Shown here: positions 19,509-33,600 of the stretch, piece after piece
How positions within the stretch are numbered: position 1 is the first letter of the stretch
How the letters are laid out: every line of letters starts with the position of its first letter
NCBI RefSeq assembly: GCF_932526225.1
Contig: NC_064045.1
Span: 7,300,998 to 7,364,997, forward strand
Source of the DNA: Nematostella vectensis
Taxonomy: Eukaryota > Cnidaria > Anthozoa > Actiniaria > Edwardsiidae
Length of the DNA stretch: 64,000 nt
Direction of reading: 5' to 3'
The notes under the pieces: generated by a model
Databases searched by the model: none
What the model saw: the letters and a program-made list of their open reading frames with translations, nothing else
What the model was told of the DNA's origin: nothing
Program-made: the position numbers and the translations under genes

Positions 19509-19948
19509 CGTTCATCAATGTCGTAAGCGTGTAGGCAATGTGAAGGGAGAATATGAATTTTAGCCCCCCCCCCCCCCCTCTTTTCCTTCCGTAGTCTCTC
19601 CTACCCAGGGTAGTGAATTCGTGTAAGACTTTTCAAGCCCGAAGTGCGTGTTTGTGTGCGTGAAATATTGAATATATGAAAAGTACCCAAGCTAGACAAG
19701 CTAGACAGCTTATCGGTCGATCACGCGTTCGTGAATGTCGTAAGAGTAAGGCAATGTGAAGGAAGACTATGAATTTTAGCTGCCCCCCCCCCACACCCTT
19801 TTTTCCTCCCGTCGTCTCTCCTACCCAGGGTAGTGAATTCGTGTAAGACTTTTCAAGCCCGAAGTGCGTGTGTGTGTGGGTGAAATATTGAATATATGAA
19901 AAGTACCCAAGCTAGACAAGCTAGATAGCCTATCGGTCGATCACGCGA
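19509..19948. repeat. Two-unit tandem duplication, about 217 bp each
   Basis: CGTTCATCAATGTCGTAAGC at 19509 and CGTTCGTGAATGTCGTAAGA at 19726 begin two very similar units, both containing a poly-C tract, CCTACCCAGGGTAGTGAATTC and ending TCGGTCGATCACGCG. The copies differ by a few substitutions and the length of the C run. Confidence 0.9.
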
Positions 19949-20974
19949 CAACATTGGTAGGTATTCATGGGTTGTCAATATTTCCCTGGAAAACAGCTGA
20001 TGAGTGGAATATAACTTGATGCCTTAAGATTAGACATAAGGACACTTGACACTTGGTTGCAAATGATATCAACCAAGCCATCTTGACTCACCGGTTTGTA
20101 AGAAGCTAACGTTGGTGATGTTGTAAAGGCTACGGCGGCGGCTAGCTTGCAATTGCGTTAAGCGCTTTACAGAAAGCAGATCGGATGTTTACGGTAAAGG
20201 ATGCAAAGATATGATGTGAATTGACAAAACATCAATCAAAAAAATCTTTGTATATATTTTCACGTAACCATTGAAGCTTTGGGGACCGCGATTTAATCAT
20301 TTCTTTTTATCTTAATGAAGCAAGAATTAATTTGTTAGGGCTCCATGAATGCCGGTCGAACCGTTGTATAGTTCTTTTGGAGAGCAATCAATTTGTTGAA
20401 GCGGCCACCTTTACTCAATAAAGCAACATAGTTTATACTTAGTGTTGATATGAAAAGTCTTTAGCAATAAGTGCGCGAGTCATAAACAGAAAGATGGCAC
20501 GAATTCCATCTCGTAAATACAATCAGTTACAGTGTAATACAATGTACTGTTTTGGAGGTTCCATCTCCCTAGTGTTGCTACAAAACCACATGTAGTCATA
20601 GATTGAGGAAAAGTGACACTTTTTAAAAGGACCTTCATCTGCACTAATAATAAACTAATGTAAACTAATGATAAATAAGTAATTTTTTTGTGCTACGACA
20701 ACAACACGGGCAGCAGGATAGGGGTTTGTCAGTATAAACGCGCCTTGTTCTTGTAGCGGTGGCGCGTCGGCGACCGTTCGTCCTTCATAGAGAAGCCTGA
20801 CCGGGGTTTCTATGTTGACACAGAAAAATTGCAACAAACACAGGGAGCTTATTTCTACGATTTAAATAAACTTCGGATGGCTTCTCAGGTTTGCGTTACT
20901 GTTTATTTAGGTTTTGCCGCTGATATGTATTGTCTGTCCGCTGTTTTACGCCTAACACTGTTCATTGGTTAGCG
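19949..20974. other. No gene recognised
   Basis: A minus-strand frame at 20655-20837 reads as a Pro/Ala-rich peptide without family features and lacks support. Otherwise featureless. Confidence 0.4.
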
Positions 20975-21110
20975 GTCTAACAGCGGACGGCGGCGGAGAG
21001 TCGAGGACGGCGATGCCGCAAGATTTCCGCACGCGCTACTACATTTTTCTTTTAGCGCACGGAGAAATACAACGTGTGCGGCGTCGTCGTCTCGCCGCCG
21101 TCGTGAATCT
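20975..21110. repeat. CpG-rich inverted repeat
   Basis: CGGCGGCGGAGAGTCGAGGA on the left is inverted as CGTCGTCTCGCCGCCGTCG on the right. The block is far richer in CpG than its surroundings and is probably the remains of a DNA transposon rather than a promoter, since no ORF or exon follows. Confidence 0.4.
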
Positions 21111-21564
21111 TAAATCCCCTAAAAATCTCCGTGTCACGGCATCGTAGCTTTATTTAAACCATAAAGGCAAGCTGTCTATGGCTGAACAAAGTGAGCGCCC
21201 CGGATTCTGGGCTGGATATAATACGATCATCGCCCAAAGCTCTGTGATCGTTGTTTATTTTGCAGACGTATCTCTCACCTGCTGACTCTGTCGATATGAT
21301 GGGCCTACAGGTCGGGGTAGTATCCAGTCCTTCTTGTCAGCGGTTCAGCTCCTAATGCGCAAAAAGAAAAAGATTGTTGCGATTAAAAGCACGAATACCG
21401 TAGAGTTTTATTTTCAATAATAGAATTGACAATGTACGGATTCAAGTAAAGACTTTGATTGGATATCTCTTAAAGTTTGAGGTTTATGGGAAAAATCGTA
21501 GCGTATGGATAAAGAATAAAGCAACTATGACATTGATAACGATAACAATAATTTATTTAATGTT

Positions 21565-21850
21565 GATACACTTTACATACACACTTTACATACACACTTT
21601 ACATATACACTTTACACATACACTTTTCATATACACTTTACATATACACTTTACATATACACTTTACATATACACTTTACATATACACTTTACATATACA
21701 CTTTACACATACACTTTACATATACACTTTACATATACACTTTACATATACACTTTACATATACACTTTACACATACACTTTACATATACACTTTACATA
21801 TACACTTTACATATACACTTTTTACATATACACTTTACATATACACTTTG
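21565..21850. repeat. Minisatellite, 13-bp ACATATACACTTT unit
   Basis: More than 20 nearly perfect tandem units. The 159-codon plus-strand frame across it is an artefact of the repeat and was not annotated. Confidence 0.95.
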
Positions 21851-22290
21851 CATACACATACTGTAGTACCTAGGGTAGAAATTACACGTAGATACTGTAT
21901 TGAAAGCCTCATGAATAGATTTCCTGGGTCATAGCCAAAGAATTTTATGAGCGTGAGCCACGTAAGCCACGCCCAGGCTTCGCAAATTAAACAGGCAAAA
22001 AAAACAAATAAAGATACATTTCAAAATCAAGGCGTAAAAACCGGAAGAATTTCTCGAAAAATACCCATAAATATTGCAAATTTAAGCCCCGTGTAAATAA
22101 CAAGGACATGACAAAAGAATGTTGTAGAAACTACTTCTCAGGCTCCTCAAGACGGTGTACAAATAGTGCACCACTGCTGGACCGTCATTATGCTGGCTGT
22201 TTGAGCCAGCAATACTGGAGCTCTTGCACAGGACAGGAATGGCTGTACCCTTCACGTCCTTTCTACAAAGAAACTTTCTGTTTGATTATT

Positions 22291-22420
22291 GAGCGCTGAA
22301 TAAGTTACTTTTCTGAATAAGTTACTTTGTTGTTATTTTGCCGCTAAAAGCTGGAGAGCACGCGTTTAGCACCAAAAAAGTCACGTGATTTCTTAGCCCA
22401 AGTCGCCTGTTATGATTGCC
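22291..22420 (-). repeat. Dispersed repeat R1, copy 2
   Basis: Inverted relative of 5841-5950. It keeps the AATAAGTTACTTT end (duplicated here), the central GCGTTTAGC and the CACGTGATTTCTTAGCCCAAGTCGCC end. Confidence 0.6.
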
Positions 22421-24887
22421 ATTTTGATTGCACAAATTCGTGGATTGTGTTGAAATATCTTAATACGATATCCTTGCACAAAATATTAGTTTGCAGGCAA
22501 ACGCACAAAACATGTCACATGTCAATTATAATAAGTAATAATGGAACTTTTTTCCGGCTGCTTGCAGGCTACTAAATAATGGCTAGTAAAAGGCTCACCT
22601 ATACTACGTATAACTTGAAAGACTAAAGACAAGCTAGTTTACGCCTCTATAAAATAGAGTTTTGATCATTACCCCTTCGGGTTTTGAGATCTTACGCTTA
22701 TACTCGTAACGCCAAGGGTAACTACTTCAACCTTGCGTTGGCTTATTTCCCAAGGGCAAACGGCGGTTAAATCACTGCGCCAACAGTTGCAAGTGAAGAC
22801 AGATGAATGCAAGTGAAGGCAGATGAAAGTAGATAATCAGTGGTCCACTAAGTAACAATGACACAAGATTGACTTGTGGATCAGTAAAAAATTGTTGCTT
22901 ACTTTAAAATCTGGAATTTGTTTTTCAGAGAGTTTGGCGCAAAGTTTATAGAAAAGGGAAGATTTCGCTACAAAACTGTTAGATATTGTATAGGCTGCCT
23001 CTGTACCCGTAACAGTAATCCTATGTTGGACATGACCGCGCATTCTATAGAGGATTAGATGGATGGTGCTTAAGTGGTTTTCTTCCTCGTACACAGAGAG
23101 GCCTATATGTAAGCCTTTTCAGAGAACTAGCTATTTTCAGGAGATGATGAGCCAAAAAGAGAAGATGATTTCCTTGACAAACGGCAACAAAGTCTTAAGC
23201 TCAATGACTGCAACTGCTTTCGTATGATTAGGTAAAGCAGTTCTATAGAAGGGTTTCCAGGAGCGGCAAAAGGCTTGATTTGTGACTACAGCGGCGTAGC
23301 CAGGAGTTTTAACAAGAGGGGGCCCAAAAGGCTCTTCCAAGGCCCTGTATTTTAGATAATGTCTCATACATTTACTGTATTTTGGCTGCTAAAGGGGGGG
23401 GGGGGCACCCCCTGGCTACGCCCCTGGACTATCTAGCAACCTTTATCTTCTAGAAATTTATAGTTCGCAATTCAAATCAAGAGGCAACGAAGAATCGATT
23501 TAAGCTTAAAATAGCAATTTCTGGCGGGATTGAGCTGCAGCAATAGTTTAGCACCTTAGTACACGATCCAACTATTGTTTTAGAAGTCTTTTTGATATTT
23601 ACGTCAAACTCAGGTTCGCCCAGACAAAATCCCTTATAGATCTTCTACACTCGCCGTGAGCCTGGGCTACCTGTGTTTAAGTCTGAAAATAGCCAGTCTC
23701 TGAGAAGGCTCACTCAATGCAATGGTTGTACGCGCCTAAGTTTGAGCTGGTTAAACTTATCTCGCATATGCCCTACTGATATTGTGAGGAATGCTTTATC
23801 GCGTCTTTCATCTGTGTTTCAAACGAGAAAACCTCCTCTAAATTCGCCCCTTGAGGGAAAAGAAGCTTATGTTTCACGTGAAAATCCACTCCAGACGCCC
23901 TAGTTTTATAATACTTCACTAGTTATTCAATGGTCTACAAATGCAAATGCCTTGTTATAGCATAAAGTATCGCTATGTGCAAGATACCTTAGAGGCCTCG
24001 AGCCTTTCGATTCTGTACAATATGCACTTCACCTCAATTTCCAGCTTTTTGTCCAACCAAAAGTTCTTCGATGTAAGGATTCCACCACTTTCGATGCCTC
24101 CGTTTGCGAGGCAACCCAATCAAAGTCTAGCGGATTTTATAAAGAACCTTTATCAAATGTCAAATATAAAGCAACTTCGATTGCCATTAAGGCGAGTCCT
24201 CTATTGTCTATTACTGTAATAAGAAAATAATGATCTTCGTGAACCCTGATGAAGAGATTGAAGTTGGCCTGTGTAGTAAGAGGAGAAACAGTAGACTTAA
24301 GGTTAAATGGAATATCAATGTCAGTGTCCCGTAGATCAAATAGGGTGTGAATCACTTATGGATCAAGTTATTTCATCAGATGTTTAAAAACTACACGTAC
24401 TCGAGTACCCGCTTATCGGGATGCACACAGAACAATGCTTTTGCTAATGGTCCCACCAAATACAAACGTTGCTTGAATACTTCCTCTTTTTTTTCTTTTT
24501 GCGATAATAAGGGAGGAGTCAACAGGGCATGTCCCATTCGCGAAGCTAGGGGTTGCGCAGGCTGTACTCGACATCCCCTCCCCTCTTTCATTTGAAAATA
24601 AATCGCCCTCCCTTTAGCTACGCGAATATCAGAATCTCAATAAAAATATACATATATATATATATATGTGCATGCTATTTATTTTTAAAAGAGCAAAATA
24701 TAAGCACAAATATAAAGATGACTACGGCGGAAGACAATACCTAAATAAATGTCCATACCTAAATACCTAAATAAATGTCCATTTTTTTTCTTTTATTATA
24801 AAGGGTTACACTTGAGTTGGAGCCGTGCTCTGTTGTGTCAACTTTACCGCTATTTCAATATGTGATGTAGTGGTAGAAGCCTTATAA

Positions 24888-24889
<2 letters not shown>
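22421..24889. other. No secure gene; contains one R3 element
   Basis: Apart from 23293-23422 I found no confident feature. Minus-strand 24125-24000 gives a peptide vaguely like the start of a discoidin (F5/8 type C) domain (LGCLANGGIESG), but it is preceded by an in-frame stop and has no supporting partner exon. Confidence 0.4.
23293..23422. mobile_element. R3 family element, GGCGTAGCCAGG ends
   Basis: GGCGTAGCCAGG and CCTGGCTACGCC are perfect 12-bp inverted ends around a 106-bp interior that includes a G run. Non-autonomous. Confidence 0.75.
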
Positions 24890-25128
<239 letters not shown>

Positions 25129-25901
25129 GTCGCACAAAACACGAAATTTTAGTATGAATAATATCACGTAATTTGGGAGCATTTGATACGTTTTGACCCG
25201 ATTTTCCAATATGCCTCGAGGCGGACACATTGTTCGCTTGGCGGTTTCGTTAGACTAATGTAATTTTCATAATTTATTTTCTGGACATTTCTTTGCCGGG
25301 AGAACGAGCAAATGATGACAAACTGCGGCCGATGGCTTTTATATTGCTGTTTTTCAATGTCACACTTACGGCAAAATTTAAGCAATTTCACGTGAGATTG
25401 ATAAAGAAGAGATAAAATGTCCCAATTTCCGAATCATTTTGATATAAAGACCCGGCGTATTTAGGAAGAACGTTACAGCATTGTTTGTGTCACATATGGT
25501 ATTAGCGGTGGGTTAAGTATTATAAGTAACCTAAGCGGTTTTTAATATGCGGCAAAGCAGTACGAACCTTAGTCCTGTGTCCTATACTTATCTTTTTTTT
25601 TTTCTATATTTTCTTCTGATATATTTTCTTTTGTGTCCAATACACCCCTGAATAGCTTAAAAAACGAGCATAATTATGCTCTCTTCAAAAAATTATTTGA
25701 ATATCTCTAGTCTTATTAAATTGTCTAAATATGGCGGATTGTCGACAATCTTTCTAACCAAGTGGGTACCCAGAAATTGTTGAGGGTGGGGAGGGGGGGG
25801 GGGAGAACAGTCATAGGTATCATATGGAAGAAGGGTAGTATTTCACAGGAATTCGTGAGCGCGCGCGCCGTTTTTGATGCCGTTCGTGTTGACTTGCTTA
25901 A

Positions 25902-26884
25902 GGGTGTACTGACATCTGTTGCTAAGAAAAATTGAATATAGCATAAAAGCTTTGTGGAAAGTCATAAGGGTCTGATATTTGCCAAGTTGACCACCACAAG
26001 TGTGCTGACTATTATGATAACGTTACCCAGTGACATCATAATGTGACGTCATAGATACAGATAAAAGCAAATATTTCAAATAAAATTGCTCGAAAACAAA
26101 TATTAAATTGGTTTTATGAATCTTGAGGGATGGGCGCATTAAGCCAAGCATGCGTTTTAGAAATGATTGAGTAATTGTTTTTTATGATTTTTTAAAGGTC
26201 CTGAAATCCAGATTATTTGATATAATTTTGGTTTCTGTTAGATTAACACTAAATCCATGCTTGGCTATATGAAGGAGAATTTTATAAAAAGGAATACAAA
26301 AAAATATTGCGTTTTGAAATAACTTGGCGACAAAAAAAGCTTTTTTTTTAGAAAACGCAGAACCGGAAGTGAAACAAAGCCTGCGCGTGTTCATTCGGCC
26401 TGCTCAGACACACTGATATCTCACATGATGAAATTTAAATGAAGTTTAAAAACAAAATCCAATAGTGTTTCATGGTACATATACTTTAAAGGAACGACAT
26501 CCGTCATATCATGATTAAAATTGAAAAAGTATTTTAAAATTCTGACATAGCGCGCGCTACTTTGCAATAAAATTTTCAGTGCGTGCGCGAGCTTTCGGTG
26601 TTTGCAGCGCGCGCAGGTAGTGAAAATTGAAAACTTTGGCTTAAAAAAGGTTGGCTTGACTAAATCTTGGCTGAATCTTCGTTTTTACAAAACATTGGAA
26701 ATATCATCACCCGAAAAGGCTGAGATCAACTTGAAGTCAATTTTTGGGAACTTGAAACGCATATTTTTATTTCTTTTACTTCAGGAAAGCTTGGAATGAC
26801 GAATTCCGTGTTATGTATATGCGCGCTCTCAACGCCACCAGCGTAGCAACGTCGTTACTGAGCAACACTAATGTCAGTACACCC
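25902..26884. mobile_element. Non-autonomous DNA transposon flanked by TTAA (piggyBac-like)
   Basis: GGGTGTACTGACAT at 25902 is exactly inverted at the right end as ATGTCAGTACACCC (ending 26884), with further imperfect pairing (GTTGCT...AG). Both sides carry TTAA (25898-25901 and 26885-26888), the target duplication used by piggyBac-type transposases. The 983-bp interior has no transposase, only short frames. Superfamily assigned from TTAA and TIR only. Confidence 0.75.
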
Positions 26885-26888
26885 TTAA

Positions 26889-28132
26889 GCTCTCTAATGA
26901 CCCACAATGGCCAACGGGATGCGCGCGCATCATACACCCGCGAAAGCGCCAGGAGCCTAGACAAAGGGCAACATTGAATTATTCACAAGTGCGTCAGCGT
27001 CAGAGCACGGTACCGCAGTCAATCTCAGAATTTGGGTGTAAATTTTGATTTCTTCAGCACGAACAAAACCTTTGAGAGCACAATGTACAACTTTACCTCG
27101 ACATTTCCTCAAAGGCCAGGAATTTTGACCCCTAGAAGCGGCCATAACACAGTTTCTTGAAATCACCACCCACCCACACATGAATTTACAATTTCATTGG
27201 GGGAGGGGAGGTACGGATCTTTTCTGGAGCACAATTGGAATTTAGATACGCGTGAGAGTGTTATCTGTTGTAGGGTAACTGTAACTATTTATATTCATCA
27301 TTAGTTTATACAAGTGTGAGCTTAAAAATGTGATTGTTGCTTATTTGAACCGAAACATTTCACAATATTCTCAGTGCCTAATTCTTTGTTGATTTCTGTT
27401 TTTAGTGAAAACAACAGTTGATAGAATTTCATTTCTTATCACGATTATCTATCAAACCCTTTTTCTCTTCGTCTATAAATAAACTAAAACGATTTCTCAG
27501 CATCATTTTGGATATTTGTTTATGAAAATATAAGAAAAAATGTTTAAAAACAAAAATATATTTTATGATTGCAAGTTAACATCATTTCGAAAAGGCAAAG
27601 CTGAAAGAATGGTACCGTATGTTCTCTACCGGTCGTACCTGTACAAACGCACCTTTTTTCTTGGAGTTAAAGGGCTTGAATAAGTTCCCCTCGAGATATT
27701 TCTAAACATTGGGGTTAAGGAAATAAAGAGATCCATTTGCTATGCACGCAAGTTTTTGAGTGACTTGATATCAGAGCAGACTTTTATTGTATTGGCACAA
27801 TAGCGATAGTGATCTGACGACGGAGAGGAAAGCTTTGAAGATATGATAATCTATTTTGCGAAACCGCGTTCGTGAATGTATGAATGAATGACTCCTATAG
27901 AGTCAAGATCAATTTGAGAATTTATCCCATTTCTTTATCATTATCATCATCATCGCCGTCTTCTTTGTAATTAAGAACCTTAAGCAACGACAAAGATAAA
28001 GGGAATACGACGCGGAAATCGATAGTAATGGACTGAGAATCCTATAGTTGATTTCTTTCATGAGCGCTTATTGGCTGAAACAGAAAAAAGGCGCTATTTT
28101 AAAAATCCCTACCATCATCATCATCATCATTA
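26889..28132. other. No feature recognised
   Basis: AT-rich sequence with no exon, RNA or repeat that I recognise. Confidence 0.5.
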
Positions 28133-28135
28133 TTT

Positions 28136-28328
<193 letters not shown>

Positions 28329-28914
28329 TATTATCATTATAGAGTGGTTTTCAAAATCCTGTGAAATACTTTTTAGTTTATTTAGAATGAATACACTGTA
28401 ATCTTTTTGTTCTCTTTTGTTCTGGCTTGACTATAACACTTTAACAATTACATTTTGTTTCACGGGATTTCAGAAACCACTCTAATAAGTATGAGTATTT
28501 TGGGGTAGAATTATAGCTTCGTCAATGAAAACACAGGTACTTGACCTCTTGCAGCATAAACTCAAACTCAATAGGATTCAAGATATAGCGCTCATCGATG
28601 GTATATAGAGATAATAGCAGTACGTAAAAAATCTCCTCTCCCTGATGCAGTCCAACCATACCATGACGTGAAAATGTAAACTTGTTTAATCGCGTTCGCT
28701 TTTATAGAAAAAAAGTTAGTCTTGTTTCCATCTTTTACTATGTTGCGGATGTTTCATTCTTATTAGTTTGGAGTAGAGTACAAAGCGAGAAGGCATTTTC
28801 GTCCTAGCCGTCGTCGTCCTTGCTTAGCTCCCGACCCTATCATCCTAATAACCACCATCAACATCACAATCATTCAAAAGAATTCTTTTTCTATTTAATT
28901 TTTTATATAACCAC

Positions 28915-29315
28915 AGAAGCTAGTAGTACTCTCAGTTTCTTATGCGGTTGTGAGAACTGGAAAATAAATAACAGAGCTGATAAGATACTGGGCGTTTTCC
29001 AACATTTAGAAGTGCTCGAGGAGAATACTGAACATTTGTTGGCAAGATCACATTAACAACGAGGAAGTTGTGAAGAGAGCTAATATGGGGCCGCTGAGTA
29101 GGGAAGTTAAAGGAGAAGATGGAATATTATAGGCCATGTGCTTACACAAGATCTAGAATGTCTTTGTAATGTAGCCATGACATGGGCACCCAAGGAAAGA
29201 AGGAAGCGGGAAAGCAACTACAACAACTTTGAGAAGGACCGTGTAGAAGGAGGCCTGGAGATGGGCGGGGGAGGGTGGAGGATATGCGGGAAGGAGCGGG
29301 TAAAAACGGCCGGTC
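28915..29315 (+). pseudogene. LINE (non-LTR retrotransposon) reverse-transcriptase C-terminal relic
   Basis: Translated fragments in changing frames match the typical end of many invertebrate LINE ORF2 proteins: a Y/LCGCE-W block near 28940, an I-N-N-E-E-V block near 29050, WNIIGHVL near 29120, a CNVAMTWAPKERRKR block near 29170-29210 and an EMGGGGW-like block near 29260. Stops and frameshifts between the blocks show it is dead. Family resemblance is from memory of the motif order; subfamily unknown. Confidence 0.7.
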
Positions 29316-30140
29316 GAGAGAGGGCAGGTAATAGGTACTATAACTACAGAAGCATTCACTCTCCTTTGTCATTTCTTCCTTCTCTTCATCGTCTTTGCTA
29401 GTTGCGCTTTCAAAAAGCTTGTTGACGGATATTTTTTCTTATTACAACAATGATTTTCTCACAAGGCAACAAGCACATTTAGAACAGGCCTGTGTAATTT
29501 ACTTTAAAGCTAATTAAATGTAAATGAAAAATTCATATTTTATTAGTTGTGAAAAAAATGTGCCTGAAAAGAATTTAGATACACAAATACCAAATTAGGA
29601 TTAATGCTATAGTTTACGAAACCTAGATTTGTTATCGACTTATAATTTTCACAATAAAACCTTAACGGCGCGACATTTTGATCTGTTGCTATAAGGGCTA
29701 GGACTACGTTTTGTTGATGAGATAGATAGTGTCACAAAATTATAACCGGCTGTTTGGGTACCCTGTGCTTATTCCGCGTCGCCATCTTCATTAGAGATTC
29801 ACAAGCCAGATATTTCACCGAATTTTAAGAACATGATAAGAACATGCCGTGGCTAAGATAGCAGAAAAATCGTTAAGAACATTTTCAGCCTTAAAATGCT
29901 CCAAAAGTTAGAGATCCAGCCTCAACTGATAATTAAAGGTTTTTATATTCACTCGTTTTTTATAAGAACCTTTTTATAAGAATGTCCAGCCTGACAGTTC
30001 AACACATTTTAAGAAAGTACTAAGAATATGCCGAGGCGCCGATAGCAGAATTGTTTTTCCTTTTTCAGTCCTGCTGCGTTCTAAAATGCAGAATCAAATA
30101 GTGCTCATAGTAACAACCTTATTATTGCTATCGATCATTA
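29316..30140. other. No gene recognised
   Basis: The words AGAACATGCCG/AGAATATGCCGAGGC recur near 29840 and 30023, suggesting an old short repeat. No exon is seen. Confidence 0.4.
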
Positions 30141-30669
30141 GTTAAACCCATTGACTCCTGGCTATTTTTGAGCTGAATTTACAAAAAAAAAAAAAGAAAA
30201 GAAAACAGATACTTCCCCCCTATTTTGAGTTTTATACAGCCCGTCAAATTCAAACATTTAGCCAGCGGTATCCTAGCTTTCCAACAATGCTTTGCGGCCC
30301 CCACTTTAAATCCCTTGTCGCTGTGCTGATGCGAGCACAAGTTGATGGTTGCTTTTTTTTCATAAAAAATACAGCTATAAGCGTATTCGGAGAGTGTCCT
30401 AGGATAGCATGAAGTCTATTGGGGCACAATTGAGTGCTGCTGTGCTTATGGATATTTGCAAGCAAAGGTGGATTCATGGTGTTTTTTTCTTGTTTGGCTT
30501 TGCCTGGATGAGAAAATAATTTTCTAATGAATCACCACAGCTCTCCTAAATGCTGTCTTTTCTGAAACCAAATTGATTCCAAAATTGTTTACACTGCTAT
30601 TCTGGGTCTGTTTGACCTGGAATTGATTTGTTTGGCTTTGGGGTGAAAAGACTTATAAAAAACCATCTG
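30141..30669 (+). repeat. Dispersed repeat R2, internally deleted copy
   Basis: It starts GTTAAACCCATTGACTCCTG like 5990 and then jumps to CAGATACTTCCCCCCTATTT like 6370, skipping about 300 bp, and ends at GGGGTGAAAAGACTTATAAA like the first copy. Confidence 0.85.
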
Positions 30670-33600
30670 ACTTTGGGGAGAGGAGTGTTGACTGCTTTGC
30701 AATCCGTTATGGCATCCAAGTGGTTTCACAAGTTTTCAAGGAGTGTACATGTCTCATGTATTTTGAGGCCAAGGAAATCGACCTGGAGGATCAGAATAAA
30801 AGTATCTATTGGTGTCTTGAGCTGTGTTTGCTGATATTTCTCCCTTGTTTGGTATTTTGAGCGTTTTGTTGAGAGGGGTGATTCTTCCCTTGTTCGATTT
30901 GAAATTTGTCAATGAGCTATAATTTGGCTAAAGAGTAGTTGCTATCACCTTGGAAGTAAGCATATCTTCAAGACCATTTATCCCTTAGACTGATGCCTGA
31001 GTATCTTCATCTTGTTGTGCTTATTTTACATTTATGAATTTTTTGGGTTGTGGGTACTTCTCAAGGCCGGTACAGGCCGGTTGAGGGGTAAATGTGTTAA
31101 TTCTCTTTCTAATAATTCTTTGGGTATTATATTTTTATATACACTAAAATTTAAGAACATCGTTAAAAACATATCATGCTTTAAAATGTCCCAAAAATAT
31201 TAAGCTTCAACTGAAAATTAGACGATCTTATAAAAAAGAGTGTATAAAATCAATCAGACCATTTCGTATTTAGCACATTGCAAGCCTTATTTTTTCAAGG
31301 GCACCACGGGAAATATTTCAAACTAATTTTCTCACATATCAAATACGAAGAAAAATTCCTTTTGGTAAGGAGCAAATTCTCGATGCGCCTTTTTCTAAAT
31401 ATGATGTGAATGCATGTGTCATTGAAGTACGCTCGTCCCAGCTTTAGAGACCTCGAGATCGAGGTTTAATCAGTTTACTGCGAATCGCGAAAAACCTGGA
31501 TCTTAAGGTCTCTTACGGAAGGCCGACGGAAATCTCAACCGACAAGAGACAAAATATTCTACTAGAACCCACGCTATTTATCAGTCACATACTCAAAGAA
31601 ACTTCAAATAGACACACTGCTTTTACAATTTCGAAATATTTTTCTCATTTTCCGTTAAACATTATCGGAGATTGCTGGGTCAACAAATAGCGCAAAAAAT
31701 TAAGTTACAAATGCGATAAACTCCAGCATTACACACATTTCTGAATCGTAATTTTTTTCCTGGGCAGGTGTTAAATTTGGGTACGATGCTCAAGATTTTT
31801 CCGTGTCAACCGCAAGCATTGTATGCGGGCCGCTAAAACAAGTTTTGCGGGTATATGTGCAAACTGTGCGTAAAAATGCAAGCACCTGGACACATTTATT
31901 ATTTGACATGATTGCATAATAAGAATGTCTGCTTAACGGTCAGTTAAAAAGCGCACGTACGAATATGCCCTTATTCTTTTTCCTCCTACAAACTTATTTA
32001 GTCGACTCTCAATTATTTCTGAAAGAAATGGCTCGAGATAAACTTAAGGGTTTAAATAGAATAGTAGTTGATGAGTAATCAGAAATATTACTTTTTGTTA
32101 GCGAATAGTTCGAGTTACCGAGGGTGGGAGGGTGTAATATACAATATAAAATGACTTGATGTGGTTAACATATTACATTGAATTAGCAAAAAGGTTCCAG
32201 ATACCGAGGGTTTGAGTTGTGTTGAGTAAACTATTTGTTATCCATTTGATACGACCATTTTATATGATGGCTATGTATTTTTTTTTTCATGAGCAGTTGT
32301 CTAGCTTTTTGTTTGTTTATTTTTTCTCTGCTTTGCCTTTAAGCCAAGTAGTTTTCGTTTAATAGAAAATGTTGTCTGTTGGTACAGAAAGGGATACTGT
32401 TGCTTTGAAAAGCTTCTAAACGCCAGTTTGCATATGTGCCTTTTAAGTGCCATTATCAGGCACACCTTTGTTATTGGTCTGGTTTGATATCAGAAAAATC
32501 TTTTTGGAAATCAAGAAAAGCATGATTTAGTTGTATATGTTATAAAATGCAATCGAAAATATCGCAAAGTCTTCCCTTAATCAGCCGATGAAAGTTTTTT
32601 TTTCACACAGAGGCGCCTGTCTTTACTTGTATTAGTATATGACAATTTTTTTCGGTGGTACAGTCAAACCGGGTAGTCGAGCATTGTCTTTTGTTAATCT
32701 TATTATTAAAAACATTAGGGTTTCCCGCAATAAATAATTAAATTTTGTACACATAACAGTTTGTATCAATGCAAGTAGTAATAAAAGATACGACAAAAAG
32801 CAACATCTTTGTTTATGTTGACGTATACATGCTGAGTGTGTCTTATTGCATTTTTATGAATTTCGTAAGAAAAATGTATAATAAACTTTAAAAAGAGACA
32901 TTTCTACACTTTTTTTCACATTAAATTATGCAAATATCTTTTATCGGTTTTAATTCATATCTAAAAGATACAGGTTGCCCAAGCTGACTAAATAGTGTCT
33001 CTAGAAGTTTTAATAACTGCTCTTTGAAAATCGCAACAGCTTTGCACTTACAGATATAAATATGTTTTCCTTACCTTTCAACCCGTAGAGCCTTGTTTTC
33101 AGATTAACTCGGCCAACCTGTGGGATATTAAATTTAAAATTAACGTCGAAAATGAAAGTGATGGATGGTGCTATATCATTCAGAGAGCGAAAATGATATT
33201 CTCCTGCCGATCGCAGACTGCACAATCATTTTTCTTTTTCTCTATTACCATAAAGCGGAAAAAAGTCAAGCAGTGAGTTTTGTCTATTCTACTATTGAAA
33301 CTTTGTGTAACTCCGTTTATTATTGGAAAATAACATAGGTAATTTGATTTGAATTCAAAACGATGCTCATTTTTCAAGGGTTTGAATTTGTAAATTAAAC
33401 CTGAATTAGAAATTAGCAGTAGTGAAAAAATAGAGAATTGAATAAAACTCGACTGCTTCGTGATAGATAAAAGCTATAAATGTTCGGCATAGAAGATAGA
33501 TTAAGTAAAGGTAATTGGGATGTCCTATACTTTCATTTTGCTGTAGCACTTAACAATTCTAATCGAATCAGCTTATGGGACTTTTCGATAAATAACTTTT

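Noticed and set aside
21455-21934. 159-codon plus-strand frame of Thr-Leu-His-Ile repeats
   Set aside because: Product of the 13-bp ACATATACACTTT minisatellite.
24000-24125. Discoidin (F5/8 type C)-like fragment on the minus strand
   Set aside because: Resemblance is limited to about a dozen residues, an in-frame stop lies immediately upstream, and no second half of the domain was found.
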